Below are positions 17,083 through 24,728 of a stretch of DNA of 64,000 nt, piece by piece. The notes under the pieces were generated by a model that was not told where the DNA came from, did not search any database, and was given only the letters and a program-made list of their open reading frames with translations. The stretch is from Shewanella oncorhynchi (GTDB lineage: Bacteria; Pseudomonadota; Gammaproteobacteria; Enterobacterales; Shewanellaceae). The stretch spans positions 62,001-126,000 of the forward strand of contig NZ_JABAEB010000001.1 of assembly GCF_012584455.1 (NCBI RefSeq). Reading direction: 5' to 3'. How positions within the stretch are numbered: the first letter of the stretch is position 1; every line of letters starts with the position of its first letter. A program made the position numbers and the translations under genes.

Positions 17083-18579
17083 ATGAATGCTGAGATTGAA
17101 TTAAAACTGTTTTTCCTGCCGATATATCAAGAATCCCTGATAAATAAGTTAGATAGTCTCGATAATGCCGTACCTCAAGGTCAACGTCGTTTGGCGAATG
17201 GTTACTTCGACACCCCTGACTTGCAATTACGTCAGTGGGACATGGGATTGCGGGTGCGCGGTTACGATGCGCACCGAGAGCAGACCATAAAAACCGCAGG
17301 ACAAGTCGTGGGCGGCATTCATTCGCGGCCCGAATACAATGTGACTATCCAATCCGATAGCCCAGACTTAAGTCTATTTCCTATCAGCATTTGGCCCGCT
17401 GATGCCGATTTAGCAGCTACTCAAGCTCAGTTGACTTGTATATTTCACACCGATTTTTATCGTCGCGCTTGGCATGTTCAGATTGATAACAGCGTGGTCG
17501 AAGTGGCGTTAGACATAGGTGAAATCACCGCAAATGGCCAGCAAGAAGCCCTGTGTGAGCTCGAGTTTGAACTCCTCAGTGGCGATACTGAGGCGCTACT
17601 TAAGCTAGCGATGCAAGTGGCGAGTGTGGTGCCAGTGCGTTTAGGTAAGGCCAGTAAAGCGCAGCGGGGCTATCGATTGGCGGGCAAGGCTAAGCCGCTC
17701 GATTTAAAAGCATTGGAATTTCTGCCACTGGCCGAGTCACACGATTCTTCTTCACAGGATTTAAGTGCAAACTGCCTAATCCTGCTTGAAACCGCCCTTG
17801 AGCGCTGGCAATTATTAGAGAGCATGATCGCAGAGGAAAGTGACCCTGAAGCCTGTGTGGCACTATGGTGGCGGATGCGCGCCTGTATTCGTTTGCTGCG
17901 AATGACCTTAAATCAGTTCGAATTATTGAATGTGACACTGTCTAGCCAATTTATGCTGATTGAAAAGCAGCTCGATTTTATTGAGCAGGCACAGGCGTTG
18001 ACCGCCTTGCTTGGTAGCCAAAAAGGCTTATTTGCTAAACTTGGCCAACATGCCCAAGTTAAGGCGCGACTTCTGGCGCAACTGACAGAGATTAATCTGA
18101 CGGAACGTTTACTATCCCTATGGCAACAGACCGAATATGGTCAATTACAGCTGGCTATTGTTGAACTGTTGCTAAAGATCAGTGCTGGTGAAGTGGACAT
18201 CACCCATCAGCCTAGCTTACGCCAGCATGCCGATCGTGCTCAGCAAGCTTCTTGGATGGCGATAATTGAGGTCATGCCACTTAATAGCGTCATGACAGCG
18301 GCGAATTATCTACAAGTGGCCACAGTGTTGGATGCGAGCATTCTTGTGGGTCATGCCTACGGCAGTTTATATGAGGCGAAATCACGGGACGCATTTCGTG
18401 CACCTTGGCAAGATCTCGCGCTTGGGATTAAAACTTTGGCTTGTTATCGCGCCTTACAGGATGCGAGTCGGGAGTTAGATATCAATTTAGCTGAGTGGCT
18501 GGAAGACAAGCAGCAGAGTTTGTTGTTTGCTATGGAATCGACACGCCGTAACGCGATGCAACAGCAGGTCTACTGGTAG
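17083..18579 (+). CDS. ygiF: CYTH-CHAD protein, YgiF-type inorganic triphosphatase
   Basis: A 498-residue cytosolic protein. The N-terminal CYTH domain (residues 1-205) has the ExExK motif in MNAEIELKLFF, YFDTPDLQLRQWDMGLRVRG, and the lysine of TIKTAG. The C-terminal part (about 225-495) is a helical CHAD domain with conserved His/Arg-type positions such as WRMRACIRLLRMTL. E. coli YgiF hydrolyses inorganic triphosphate, and CHAD domains bind polyphosphate. The divergent neighbours import phosphate. The start at 17083 gives the canonical MNAEIELK N-terminus; a GTG five codons earlier is possible. Ends at a perfect terminator. Confidence 0.85.
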   Translation: MNAEIELKLFFLPIYQESLINKLDSLDNAVPQGQRRLANGYFDTPDLQLRQWDMGLRVRGYDAHREQTIKTAGQVVGGIHSRPEYNVTIQSDSPDLSLFPISIWPADADLAATQAQLTCIFHTDFYRRAWHVQIDNSVVEVALDIGEITANGQQEALCELEFELLSGDTEALLKLAMQVASVVPVRLGKASKAQRGYRLAGKAKPLDLKALEFLPLAESHDSSSQDLSANCLILLETALERWQLLESMIAEESDPEACVALWWRMRACIRLLRMTLNQFELLNVTLSSQFMLIEKQLDFIEQAQALTALLGSQKGLFAKLGQHAQVKARLLAQLTEINLTERLLSLWQQTEYGQLQLAIVELLLKISAGEVDITHQPSLRQHADRAQQASWMAIIEVMPLNSVMTAANYLQVATVLDASILVGHAYGSLYEAKSRDAFRAPWQDLALGIKTLACYRALQDASRELDINLAEWLEDKQQSLLFAMESTRRNAMQQQVYW

Positions 18580-18605
18580 TATTACTTTTTTATCGCTGAT
18601 AAACG

Positions 18606-18640
18606 GAAAAGGCTCAATCTAATATAGATTGAGCCTTTTC
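18606..18640. terminator. Bidirectional terminator, ygiF and ion channel
   Basis: Perfect inverted repeat with 15-base arms (GAAAAGGCTCAATCT and complement) and a 5-base loop, flanked by A and T runs, between convergent stops at 18579 and 18664. Confidence 0.9.
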
Positions 18641-18663
18641 ATTAGTCCGTTTTCGCAACAAAG

Positions 18664-19497
18664 TCAGCTATTTTTTGTTTCGATAGCCTGCTTAAGTTCT
18701 GCAATTTGAGCCAGCATTTTCGCTTGATTTTGTTCTATTTTTTGTTGGTTCTCTTCCATTCTCGCTAAGGCTAATTCAAGCTCTGATTTGATTTCGGCTT
18801 TATGCGCATCTTGGCGTTCTTGACGTTCAGATTCATCTGGCGCGACAAATACCGACGCCATATAACCTGAAATCACACCAAAAAAACTCACACCGCTGAC
18901 AATGACCACACCACCTATGATGTGGCCTGCTGTGCTTACAGGATAATAATCGCCGTAGCCGACGGTAGAGATAGTGACTAATGCCCACCAAATCGCTTGC
19001 TCAGCGGTCTGGATATTGGCGCCTTCGGTGCCGCTTTCGACAATGAGCATAATGACGGAAGCTAATGTCAGAATCGTCACCATAGCAACCAGTAGACTAG
19101 CTAAGGTGGCTTGTTTACGTTGTTTTACCAGTGGGAGCAGCAGTGAGCGACTCATGCGGATCAGGCGTATTACCCGTAGGATTTGAAAAAGCCGTGCCAT
19201 ACGTAGGGCTTCAATCGCCGGAATACTGGCAATAAAATCAATCCAATGGTGTTTAATGAAAAAGCGTTTATCGCGAGCACGGATCAACCCAACAAAGAAG
19301 TTGATCATAAAAATCATACAAATACTGGTATCGACAAAGAAGAGCAAGCGGTAGGTTTCGCTATCTAGGTGGCCGAAGGTCATGACAAGTACTATGATCA
19401 CCGACAGCAAGGACAATAGCATCATCGCCATTTCGAATGGGGAAGGAGTGCCAAGGGTGCGAAGCGACCATGGGTTTTTATCTGTCATGCCAAACAT
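18664..19497 (-). CDS. Voltage-gated-type potassium channel
   Basis: A 277-residue inner-membrane channel of the six-helix K+ channel family. The selectivity filter TVGYGDYYP lies near residue 180 after a pore helix (AIWWALVTIS). An S4-like helix with regularly spaced Arg is visible: RMARLFQILRVIRLIRMSRS. S6 follows (HIIGGVVIVSGVSFFGVIS). The C-terminus (about 225-275) is a Glu/Gln-rich coiled coil with a repeated EENQQKIEQNQAKM pattern, likely a tetramerisation stalk instead of an RCK domain. The start is ATG with AGGG close upstream. Physiological role probably membrane potential or K+ homeostasis. Confidence 0.88.
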   Translation of the reverse strand: MFGMTDKNPWSLRTLGTPSPFEMAMMLLSLLSVIIVLVMTFGHLDSETYRLLFFVDTSICMIFMINFFVGLIRARDKRFFIKHHWIDFIASIPAIEALRMARLFQILRVIRLIRMSRSLLLPLVKQRKQATLASLLVAMVTILTLASVIMLIVESGTEGANIQTAEQAIWWALVTISTVGYGDYYPVSTAGHIIGGVVIVSGVSFFGVISGYMASVFVAPDESERQERQDAHKAEIKSELELALARMEENQQKIEQNQAKMLAQIAELKQAIETKNS

Positions 19498-19596
19498 GAT
19501 CCCTGTTAAGTGCGGCGAATATCACTACTAAAGTAAAAGATTTTAGGCTGTGAGTAAATTGACTGAGTTAATAAAAGGGCTATAAATCGATTAATC

Positions 19597-19626
19597 GCGC
19601 CAGCCAATGGTAAGAAGGGTTGGCGC
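19597..19626 (-). terminator. Hairpin after the RHH-like gene
   Basis: GCGCCAGCC pairs with GGGTTGGCGC around an 11-base loop (one G-T pair), 18 bp after the stop at 19644 on the minus strand. The T-run is weak, so confidence is moderate. Confidence 0.5.
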
Positions 19627-19643
19627 TTGAGCTCAGCGTTGCT

Positions 19644-19973
19644 TTAGGTTTCATCAACAAAGTGGACTAAATCGTCGAGTACACGACGTTTAATTTCTAG
19701 CTGTGAATCGGCACTTAAACCATATTTCTCTGCCAGTTGCACATAGTCATCTGCATTGAGTGACACGGTAAGACGCGGACGCGTTGGCCGTTTCGATACG
19801 CTAAGACCTAAAATAGTGCGAATTTGATCAGAAGGGCTAACGCCTGCATCTAACGCGGCTTTACGAATAGAGTATTGAAATTTTTCATCGAGATCGAAGG
19901 CAACCTGTGTCGCCTTAGCGGCTTGTTGGTTCTTTAACCATTGCTCGGGCAGAGGGTGTTTGGTTTTACTCAT
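19644..19973 (-). CDS. Small protein with two possible ribbon-helix-helix units
   Basis: A 109-residue protein I cannot assign to a named family. It appears to contain two repeats with the pattern of a ribbon-helix-helix domain: a strand ATQVAFDLD, then helix FQYSIRKAALDAG and helix PSDQIRTILGL; and a strand RLTVSLNAD followed by helix DYVQLAEKYG and helix EIKRRVLDDLVHFV. If correct, one chain would form a pseudo-dimeric DNA-binding unit. A perfect 11-base inverted repeat lies 65 bp upstream of the start and could be its operator or a terminator of the preceding gene. It is downstream of the DUF2491 gene in the same direction. Confidence 0.6.
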   Translation of the reverse strand: MSKTKHPLPEQWLKNQQAAKATQVAFDLDEKFQYSIRKAALDAGVSPSDQIRTILGLSVSKRPTRPRLTVSLNADDYVQLAEKYGLSADSQLEIKRRVLDDLVHFVDET

Positions 19974-20037
19974 GGCGTATTACCTATTGCTATCAACCGT
20001 TTCTAGCGCTTATCTGTGAGATTGTATTGGGATTATT

Positions 20038-20063
20038 GATAAAGTGCGAGCACGCACTTTATC
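20038..20063. repeat. Perfect inverted repeat, terminator or operator
   Basis: Arms GATAAAGTGCG and CGCACTTTATC with a 4-base loop AGCA. It lies 11 bp beyond the stop of the DUF2491 gene and 65 bp before the RHH-like start, both minus strand. No T-run follows on the minus strand, so an operator is as likely as a terminator. Confidence 0.55.
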
Positions 20064-20074
20064 TTATTTTCGTG

Positions 20075-20728
20075 TTATTTCGCCGGCCAGTATTCCCGAA
20101 TATCCGTTAGCGGGCGATATAGGGTCAAGACAACATCGGTATCACCCCCTTCGTAGACTTCCACTTCGACGGCGCAGCTTTCATTGTCATCAAGTAATAA
20201 ATAGTACTCAAAGGGCTCACCTGTGGCGCCATTGGCATCCTGTGGCGGCTTTTGGCCACGATAATCCTGACGATGGAAATAGCCAAAAGCGGCAAAAGTC
20301 ACTTGGTGGTATTGTTTTCCAAGCCATTGTTCAAGTTGTTCAGCTAAGTCGGCCGGTAATACTTGCGTAGTTAACTCGGCATGACCCGGTTCCTCGAACA
20401 GGGCGCTGAATTGCTCGAGATCGAATAATTGCTCCACTTGGGCGCGGGAAACCTTAATCGAAAAGGCGAGATAGGTTTCGTCGTCTTCTTCAATGCTCAA
20501 AAAGAGAGTATCGCTACCATGTCCCTTGAGTAACCACTCGGAGTGTTGTTTACGTTCAGACTCGTAAGTATGTACGGCTTCGACTCTTAATTGTTGACCA
20601 CGGAGTTGTGGTGGCAGGGCAAAACTATCATCGATTGAGATCATGTCGCCGACATTGAGCTGGGACGGGTGATTGAGCTCGCGCTGTGGCGGGGCTTTCT
20701 TACCAAAAATACTATTGAAAAATCCCAT
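20075..20728 (-). CDS. DUF2491 family protein (YjfK-like)
   Basis: A 217-residue cytosolic protein beginning MGFFNSIFGKKAPPQRELNH; it contains IEEDDETYLAFSIKVS and ends FEYYLLLDDNESCAVEVEVY, then LTLYRPLTDIREYWP. Length and position, after a DUF2170 gene and a PspA gene, match E. coli YjfK in the yjfIJKL cluster. Function unknown. GGAG lies close to the start. A strong terminator (20833-20879) separates it from pspA, so it may need its own promoter or read-through. Confidence 0.7.
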   Translation of the reverse strand: MGFFNSIFGKKAPPQRELNHPSQLNVGDMISIDDSFALPPQLRGQQLRVEAVHTYESERKQHSEWLLKGHGSDTLFLSIEEDDETYLAFSIKVSRAQVEQLFDLEQFSALFEEPGHAELTTQVLPADLAEQLEQWLGKQYHQVTFAAFGYFHRQDYRGQKPPQDANGATGEPFEYYLLLDDNESCAVEVEVYEGGDTDVVLTLYRPLTDIREYWPAK

Positions 20729-20832
20729 AGTGACTCCTGCTGACTATGCTCGCGTGCGGCCTCATATTGATTGGCTGCGGATATTCACGGGCAATAGTGG
20801 TCATTTTTATTTAATGAGGATGAAACAAAAAA

Positions 20833-20879
20833 AATGCCGAGGTCAGTAGGGGGTGATGATCCCACTGAGACTCGGCATT
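20833..20879 (-). terminator. Strong terminator between the PspA gene and the DUF2491 gene
   Basis: Long stem: AATGCCGAG (20833-20841) with CTCGGCATT (20871-20879), continued by TCAGT with ACTGA and GGG with CCC. On the minus strand it is followed by a run of eight T. It lies 15 bp after the PspA stop, inside the gene block. Confidence 0.88.
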
Positions 20880-20893
20880 CGGTCAATCATTGC

Positions 20894-21583
20894 TTAGCTT
20901 TTACGTGCTTTGATTCGATCTAGCACTGCATTTGCGTTTGACTTTTGCTCACCAATACCCGCTTCGGCTAGTTTGGCTTGCAACGACTTATCACTGTTTT
21001 CATCGGCTAAGGTTTCAGCCGCTTTTAAACGGTCGTCAAATTGTTGCTGACGTGCCTTGATACGTTCTAGTGAATCTTTAGCGTTCAGCAGCTTAGAGTT
21101 GCTAGACGCGAACGAGTCAGTAATGGTTGCCGTCGCTTTTTGTACGCTTTCAGTGGTTTTAACCATGCTCAACTGACGTTGATAATCAGACAGTTGGCGT
21201 TCGGTTTTCTTCACTAAGTCTTTCAAGCGTGCAGCATGGGCGCTAAAGCTATCGTTGGCGCTTTGTTGCTCAGACAACTCTTGGTCTAACTGAGCAATCT
21301 TTTCAGCAATTTCAATCGCTAATGCTTCATTGCCTTTGTCTAATGCTTGAGTCGCATAACCTTCGTGTTCTGCAATCGAACGTTTCAGACGGTCGATTTC
21401 ACGGCTGGCTTGCATTTCTTTTGCCATGACATCGGTCAGTTCACGTTTAGCATTGGTTAAATGCTTTTCTGCATCACGGATTTCCTGTTCGAAAATACGG
21501 GTTGAGTTTGCGTCAACGATGCTTTGGCCAACTTCGGTGGCACCACCGCGAAACGCTGTTAAAATTTTATTCAGAATGCCCAT
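20894..21583 (-). CDS. PspA/IM30 family protein (YjfJ-like)
   Basis: A 229-residue protein made almost wholly of long helices. It starts MGILNKILTAFRGGATEVGQ, followed by DANSTRIFEQEIRDAEKHLT, the typical PspA/IM30 beginning with an amphipathic membrane-binding helix and then hairpin coiled coils. The family assembles ESCRT-III-like polymers that protect or remodel the inner membrane. The end is KLAEAGIGEQKSNANAVLDR. AAGGAG lies just upstream of the start. It follows the DUF2170 gene by 11 bp and is ended by a strong terminator. It is the YjfJ branch, not the sigma-54-controlled psp operon: no pspBC or PspF is nearby. Confidence 0.88.
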   Translation of the reverse strand: MGILNKILTAFRGGATEVGQSIVDANSTRIFEQEIRDAEKHLTNAKRELTDVMAKEMQASREIDRLKRSIAEHEGYATQALDKGNEALAIEIAEKIAQLDQELSEQQSANDSFSAHAARLKDLVKKTERQLSDYQRQLSMVKTTESVQKATATITDSFASSNSKLLNAKDSLERIKARQQQFDDRLKAAETLADENSDKSLQAKLAEAGIGEQKSNANAVLDRIKARKS

Positions 21584-21594
21584 TTTGTGGCTCC

Positions 21595-22008
21595 TTATTT
21601 CAGATAGTCGACCAATTCATCAATAACTTCTAAACAGTTATCAGATAAAACTGCTAATTCTTGCTCGATTTCGAGCATGCTAGATTGTAGTGATAGCGCA
21701 CCGTAAACCACGTATTTGTCATCAATTTTTGCAAAAGCTGACAAGGGCATTGGAATGTTGAGCTCTAGCATGGTTTCAAACATTTCACTGCGACGTTCTT
21801 GATTTACTTCGTTCTCGCCCCACAGGTAGCTGATGCAAAGTACTTGGTTGTCCGTTACCGATACAAATACCGGGATTTCTTCACGGCCGACCACATTCAC
21901 TTGCAACACTTCGACTTCACCATCGATTGGATAACAATCAAATTGAAAGCCAGTTTGGCTGTTGTTGCCAAGACTGTTGAGGTGATTGGCAATGGTATGG
22001 ATATTCAT
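21595..22008 (-). CDS. DUF2170 family protein (YjfI-like)
   Basis: A 137-residue cytosolic protein: MNIHTIANHLNSLGNNSQTG, then EVEVLQVNVVGREEIPVFVS, MFETMLELNIPMPLSAFAKI and the end LSDNCLEVIDELVDYLK. This matches the DUF2170/YjfI family, small acidic proteins encoded beside PspA homologues. The start at 22008 is chosen because AAGGA lies 7 bases upstream; an in-frame start 18 bases earlier would overlap a palindromic element. The 78 bp gap to the upstream gene carries the double palindrome 22020-22070. Confidence 0.78.
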   Translation of the reverse strand: MNIHTIANHLNSLGNNSQTGFQFDCYPIDGEVEVLQVNVVGREEIPVFVSVTDNQVLCISYLWGENEVNQERRSEMFETMLELNIPMPLSAFAKIDDKYVVYGALSLQSSMLEIEQELAVLSDNCLEVIDELVDYLK

Positions 22009-22019
22009 ATTTGTCCTTA

Positions 22020-22070
22020 TTGACATATTATGTCTGTGTTCAAAGATAGCACCGAGACATAATATGTCAA
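22020..22070. promoter_or_regulatory. Paired palindromes upstream of the DUF2170-pspA genes
   Basis: Two copies of a 13-base perfect palindromic core: GACATATTATGTC at 22022-22034 and GACATAATATGTC at 22056-22068. With flanks the two copies are exact 16-base reverse complements of each other (TTGACATATTATGTCT at 22020-22035). The same core occurs a third time at 25900-25912. Expected role: operator for an internal promoter serving DUF2170-pspA; a hairpin in the mRNA is the alternative. Confidence 0.65.
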
Positions 22071-22086
22071 GTACTATCTCATCCTA

Positions 22087-23811
22087 TTAAAAAAGATCCA
22101 GTCCTTGATTCTCGGACCAATCTTGCAAATGGTAGTGATACAGCTGCAATGAACCCAATTCATTGGGTTTTATGTTGGCGGCATCTTGATAAAAATTGGC
22201 TGGAAACTCAAAGGCGCCATCCACTAAACCTAAAGTGAGCCAGTCATCTTTGATGGGCAACTCAGTTAACTTCGCTAATCTGTGTTGTGCATCGAGTCCG
22301 CCTAATGTTGCAATACTCCAGCCCCATTCGCCAAAACTGGGCACATTATGATGGTACTGCTTGACGTCAAATCCCGCCAATGCCAAGGTTTTTGCTACCG
22401 AAATAAAGGCCTTAGGGGCATGGTAAGGCGATGTTGACTGTACAGTCAGAGCGCCATCACTGCTTATAAGTTCCTTTAATTTACGGTAGAAATAGTCCGA
22501 ATAGAGCTTATTAAGATCGGGATGGCTCGGATCGGGCAAGTCTACGATAATCGCATCGTATTTCACGCCTGTGGCAATCAGTTTATCGACACCATTAAAT
22601 GCATCGTCGTTGATCACTGTGACACGGGGATCGTTCAGTGCGTTGTCATTGAGCGCCAACATAGCGCGACTGAGACTATCGGGCATATCTGTATCGGGCG
22701 ATTTAAATAATTGCACTAGGCCTACATCGAGATCGAGCAGCGTGACTTGTTCAGGTTCCCAGCGCAGTACTTGTTTTAGACCGAGTCCATCACCGCCGCC
22801 AATGATCAGCACCTTGTTGTGACGGGCACTGGCCGCGAGCGTAGGATGAACGAGAAACGTATGGTAGATGTGCTCGTCTATGCTAGAAAATTGTAAGCGA
22901 CCATTGATGTATAAAGCATAAACGGGCGGCAGACCGTTACCGCGCAACCGCTCGGTGAAGGTCAGCTGTTGGAAACGTGTCGCCTTGGCGTAAACCACTT
23001 TGTCTTTATAGAGCAAATTATTGAATTCTTGCTCCCAGCGTGGGCCGTGGATTGCTAATACGAGTAAGACACCAGTCACGATAAAATGCCCACTCAAAAG
23101 CAGTTTAGGGCGGCGGATTTTAGGCCAGAATCGCCAAATAAACACAAAACCTGCCAATAGATTGAAACTGGCGGTTAAGGCGGCGGCGAGTTGGATATCG
23201 ATGGCGAGCATAAAGCCAACCCAAATGGCGGCACCTATGCCTGCGCCTATGTAATCAGCTCCGTAAATGGTGCCCGCGTTATGCAGTAAATGCTCGTCGG
23301 AAAGGGATTGGCGAACCCTCGCAATCAGCGGGATTTCCATACCAATCATCAGGCCCAATAACACACCCCACACATAGGGTAAGTATTCGCTGAGTTTTTG
23401 CAGCGAGCCTATCATGCCACCTTCGGGCAGTTGATCTGGCGGTAAACCTAAGGTGTTAGCAATGATCAATGGCAGTTGTTGACCAAAACCAATCACCGCT
23501 GCTGTGATTAAAATGGCGAGTGAGCCACAGAGTGCAACTGTGAGTTCTAAAATCACAAAACCGGTAAAGGCATCACGGATCTTACGGGCGGCGAAGGCAC
23601 CTAGCCCCATGGAGACAATCATTAAGCCTATCATGGTGTAAATGGCGGCTTCTAATGCGCCTAAAATGCGGCCTGCATAGTGGGATAAAAGATATTCGTA
23701 GATCAGGCCGCAACCTGCTAATACGGCCATAATGCCCAATAAGAGAACATCGTCGAACCAACCTAGGCGGCTAGGTTTAGCCGCCGAGGGAGTTAAGCTA
23801 ATTTCTTGCAT
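22087..23811 (-). CDS. Membrane-bound spermidine synthase-like aminopropyltransferase
   Basis: A 574-residue protein: about seven membrane helices (residues 20-250) fused to a spermidine synthase fold. The catalytic part shows YALYINGRLQFSSIDEHIYH, the nucleotide loop LIIGGGDGLGLKQVLRWEP near residue 340, DLDVGLVQLF, and the catalytic motif VDLPDPSHPDLNKLYS near 423. These match aminopropyl transfer from decarboxylated S-adenosylmethionine to a polyamine. The substrate is not known, and the membrane half suggests delivery or modification at the membrane. It begins 4 bp after the DUF350 stop, with weak ribosome-binding sequence, so it is probably translationally coupled. Confidence 0.85.
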   Translation of the reverse strand: MQEISLTPSAAKPSRLGWFDDVLLLGIMAVLAGCGLIYEYLLSHYAGRILGALEAAIYTMIGLMIVSMGLGAFAARKIRDAFTGFVILELTVALCGSLAILITAAVIGFGQQLPLIIANTLGLPPDQLPEGGMIGSLQKLSEYLPYVWGVLLGLMIGMEIPLIARVRQSLSDEHLLHNAGTIYGADYIGAGIGAAIWVGFMLAIDIQLAAALTASFNLLAGFVFIWRFWPKIRRPKLLLSGHFIVTGVLLVLAIHGPRWEQEFNNLLYKDKVVYAKATRFQQLTFTERLRGNGLPPVYALYINGRLQFSSIDEHIYHTFLVHPTLAASARHNKVLIIGGGDGLGLKQVLRWEPEQVTLLDLDVGLVQLFKSPDTDMPDSLSRAMLALNDNALNDPRVTVINDDAFNGVDKLIATGVKYDAIIVDLPDPSHPDLNKLYSDYFYRKLKELISSDGALTVQSTSPYHAPKAFISVAKTLALAGFDVKQYHHNVPSFGEWGWSIATLGGLDAQHRLAKLTELPIKDDWLTLGLVDGAFEFPANFYQDAANIKPNELGSLQLYHYHLQDWSENQGLDLF

Positions 23812-23815
23812 TCGA

Positions 23816-24715
23816 TTAAGCCATCAGTGCCGTAAGAATAAGTGCGATAGCGATACTGATCGCCATTTCTACTGCGGCAATACCGATATTGTGTTGTCTT
23901 TCCACTTCATCGGCTAAATCGATACGGGCCAATACCAGTTTCTTCACGACGAACAGCAGTAAGGAGAGCGCGATCAGCATAATGACTGAGAACACTAACC
24001 AACCGATCACGTTAGTCACATAAGCCGTTGGATTATAAATAATAAAGTGACTGGCGGCATTAAAGCTCAGTGCCATAGCAATCATATAACCCGCATGGCG
24101 TAGCGCTAACGCTGTATGACCTTGGGCTAAGGCTTGCTGCATAGATGAGTCTTGGTTGCGGCTTGCGAAACGGTTTTCACGCCAGCGCGTGAGTAGCACT
24201 AACATCAACTGCGAAATCGCAAAGGCGCTGAAGATGGCAATGAAGGTATCGACCGTTAAATCTTCTGCCCACAGCAAAACGGAGCGAATGATAATGGCGG
24301 TAGCAATAGCAACGCTAGCATCGACGATAGCGACGGACACATTACCTTTGATGATTTGCTCGTTCTTATCAAACTCATTTAGCGCTATTTTATCGTGGAG
24401 AAAACGTCCGAGTTTAATCAGTACTAAACCGAATAAACCATAGCAGCTCATGCCAATCGCTTCGGTAAGATAAGAGTGTGCCGCAGCGCCTGTGATAGCG
24501 CCTGTAAGCACTATGCCTAGGGCGGCAACTGCGCCAGCGGTACTTATGCCAAAGGCAAAGTTATCCCGCTCTGCCAGCTCCTTACTGCTATTGACCTTTA
24601 CACTCCAACCTTGCAAATAACGCATTAGCGTTAGCAAAATTACGGCTATGGTGAGATCGATAGCCAGAATGATGGCTAGCTCTGGTGTGATACCGAAATC
24701 CTGAAATAATGTCAT
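23816..24715 (-). CDS. DUF350 family membrane protein (YjfL-like)
   Basis: A 299-residue inner-membrane protein with about eight helices in two similar halves. Segments: PELAIILAIDLTIAVILLTL; FGISTAGAVAALGIVLTGAI with GISTAG as in DUF350; later MIAMALSFNAASHFIIYNPT and an end segment VEMAISIAIALILTALMA. The duplicated DUF350 architecture is shorter in E. coli YjfL (about 130 residues). Function unknown; the family co-occurs with PspA, spermidine synthase and glutathionylspermidine synthase-like genes. AAGGAT lies 5 bases before the ATG. Confidence 0.85.
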   Translation of the reverse strand: MTLFQDFGITPELAIILAIDLTIAVILLTLMRYLQGWSVKVNSSKELAERDNFAFGISTAGAVAALGIVLTGAITGAAAHSYLTEAIGMSCYGLFGLVLIKLGRFLHDKIALNEFDKNEQIIKGNVSVAIVDASVAIATAIIIRSVLLWAEDLTVDTFIAIFSAFAISQLMLVLLTRWRENRFASRNQDSSMQQALAQGHTALALRHAGYMIAMALSFNAASHFIIYNPTAYVTNVIGWLVFSVIMLIALSLLLFVVKKLVLARIDLADEVERQHNIGIAAVEMAISIAIALILTALMA

Positions 24716-24728
24716 TGGAAATCCTTAG

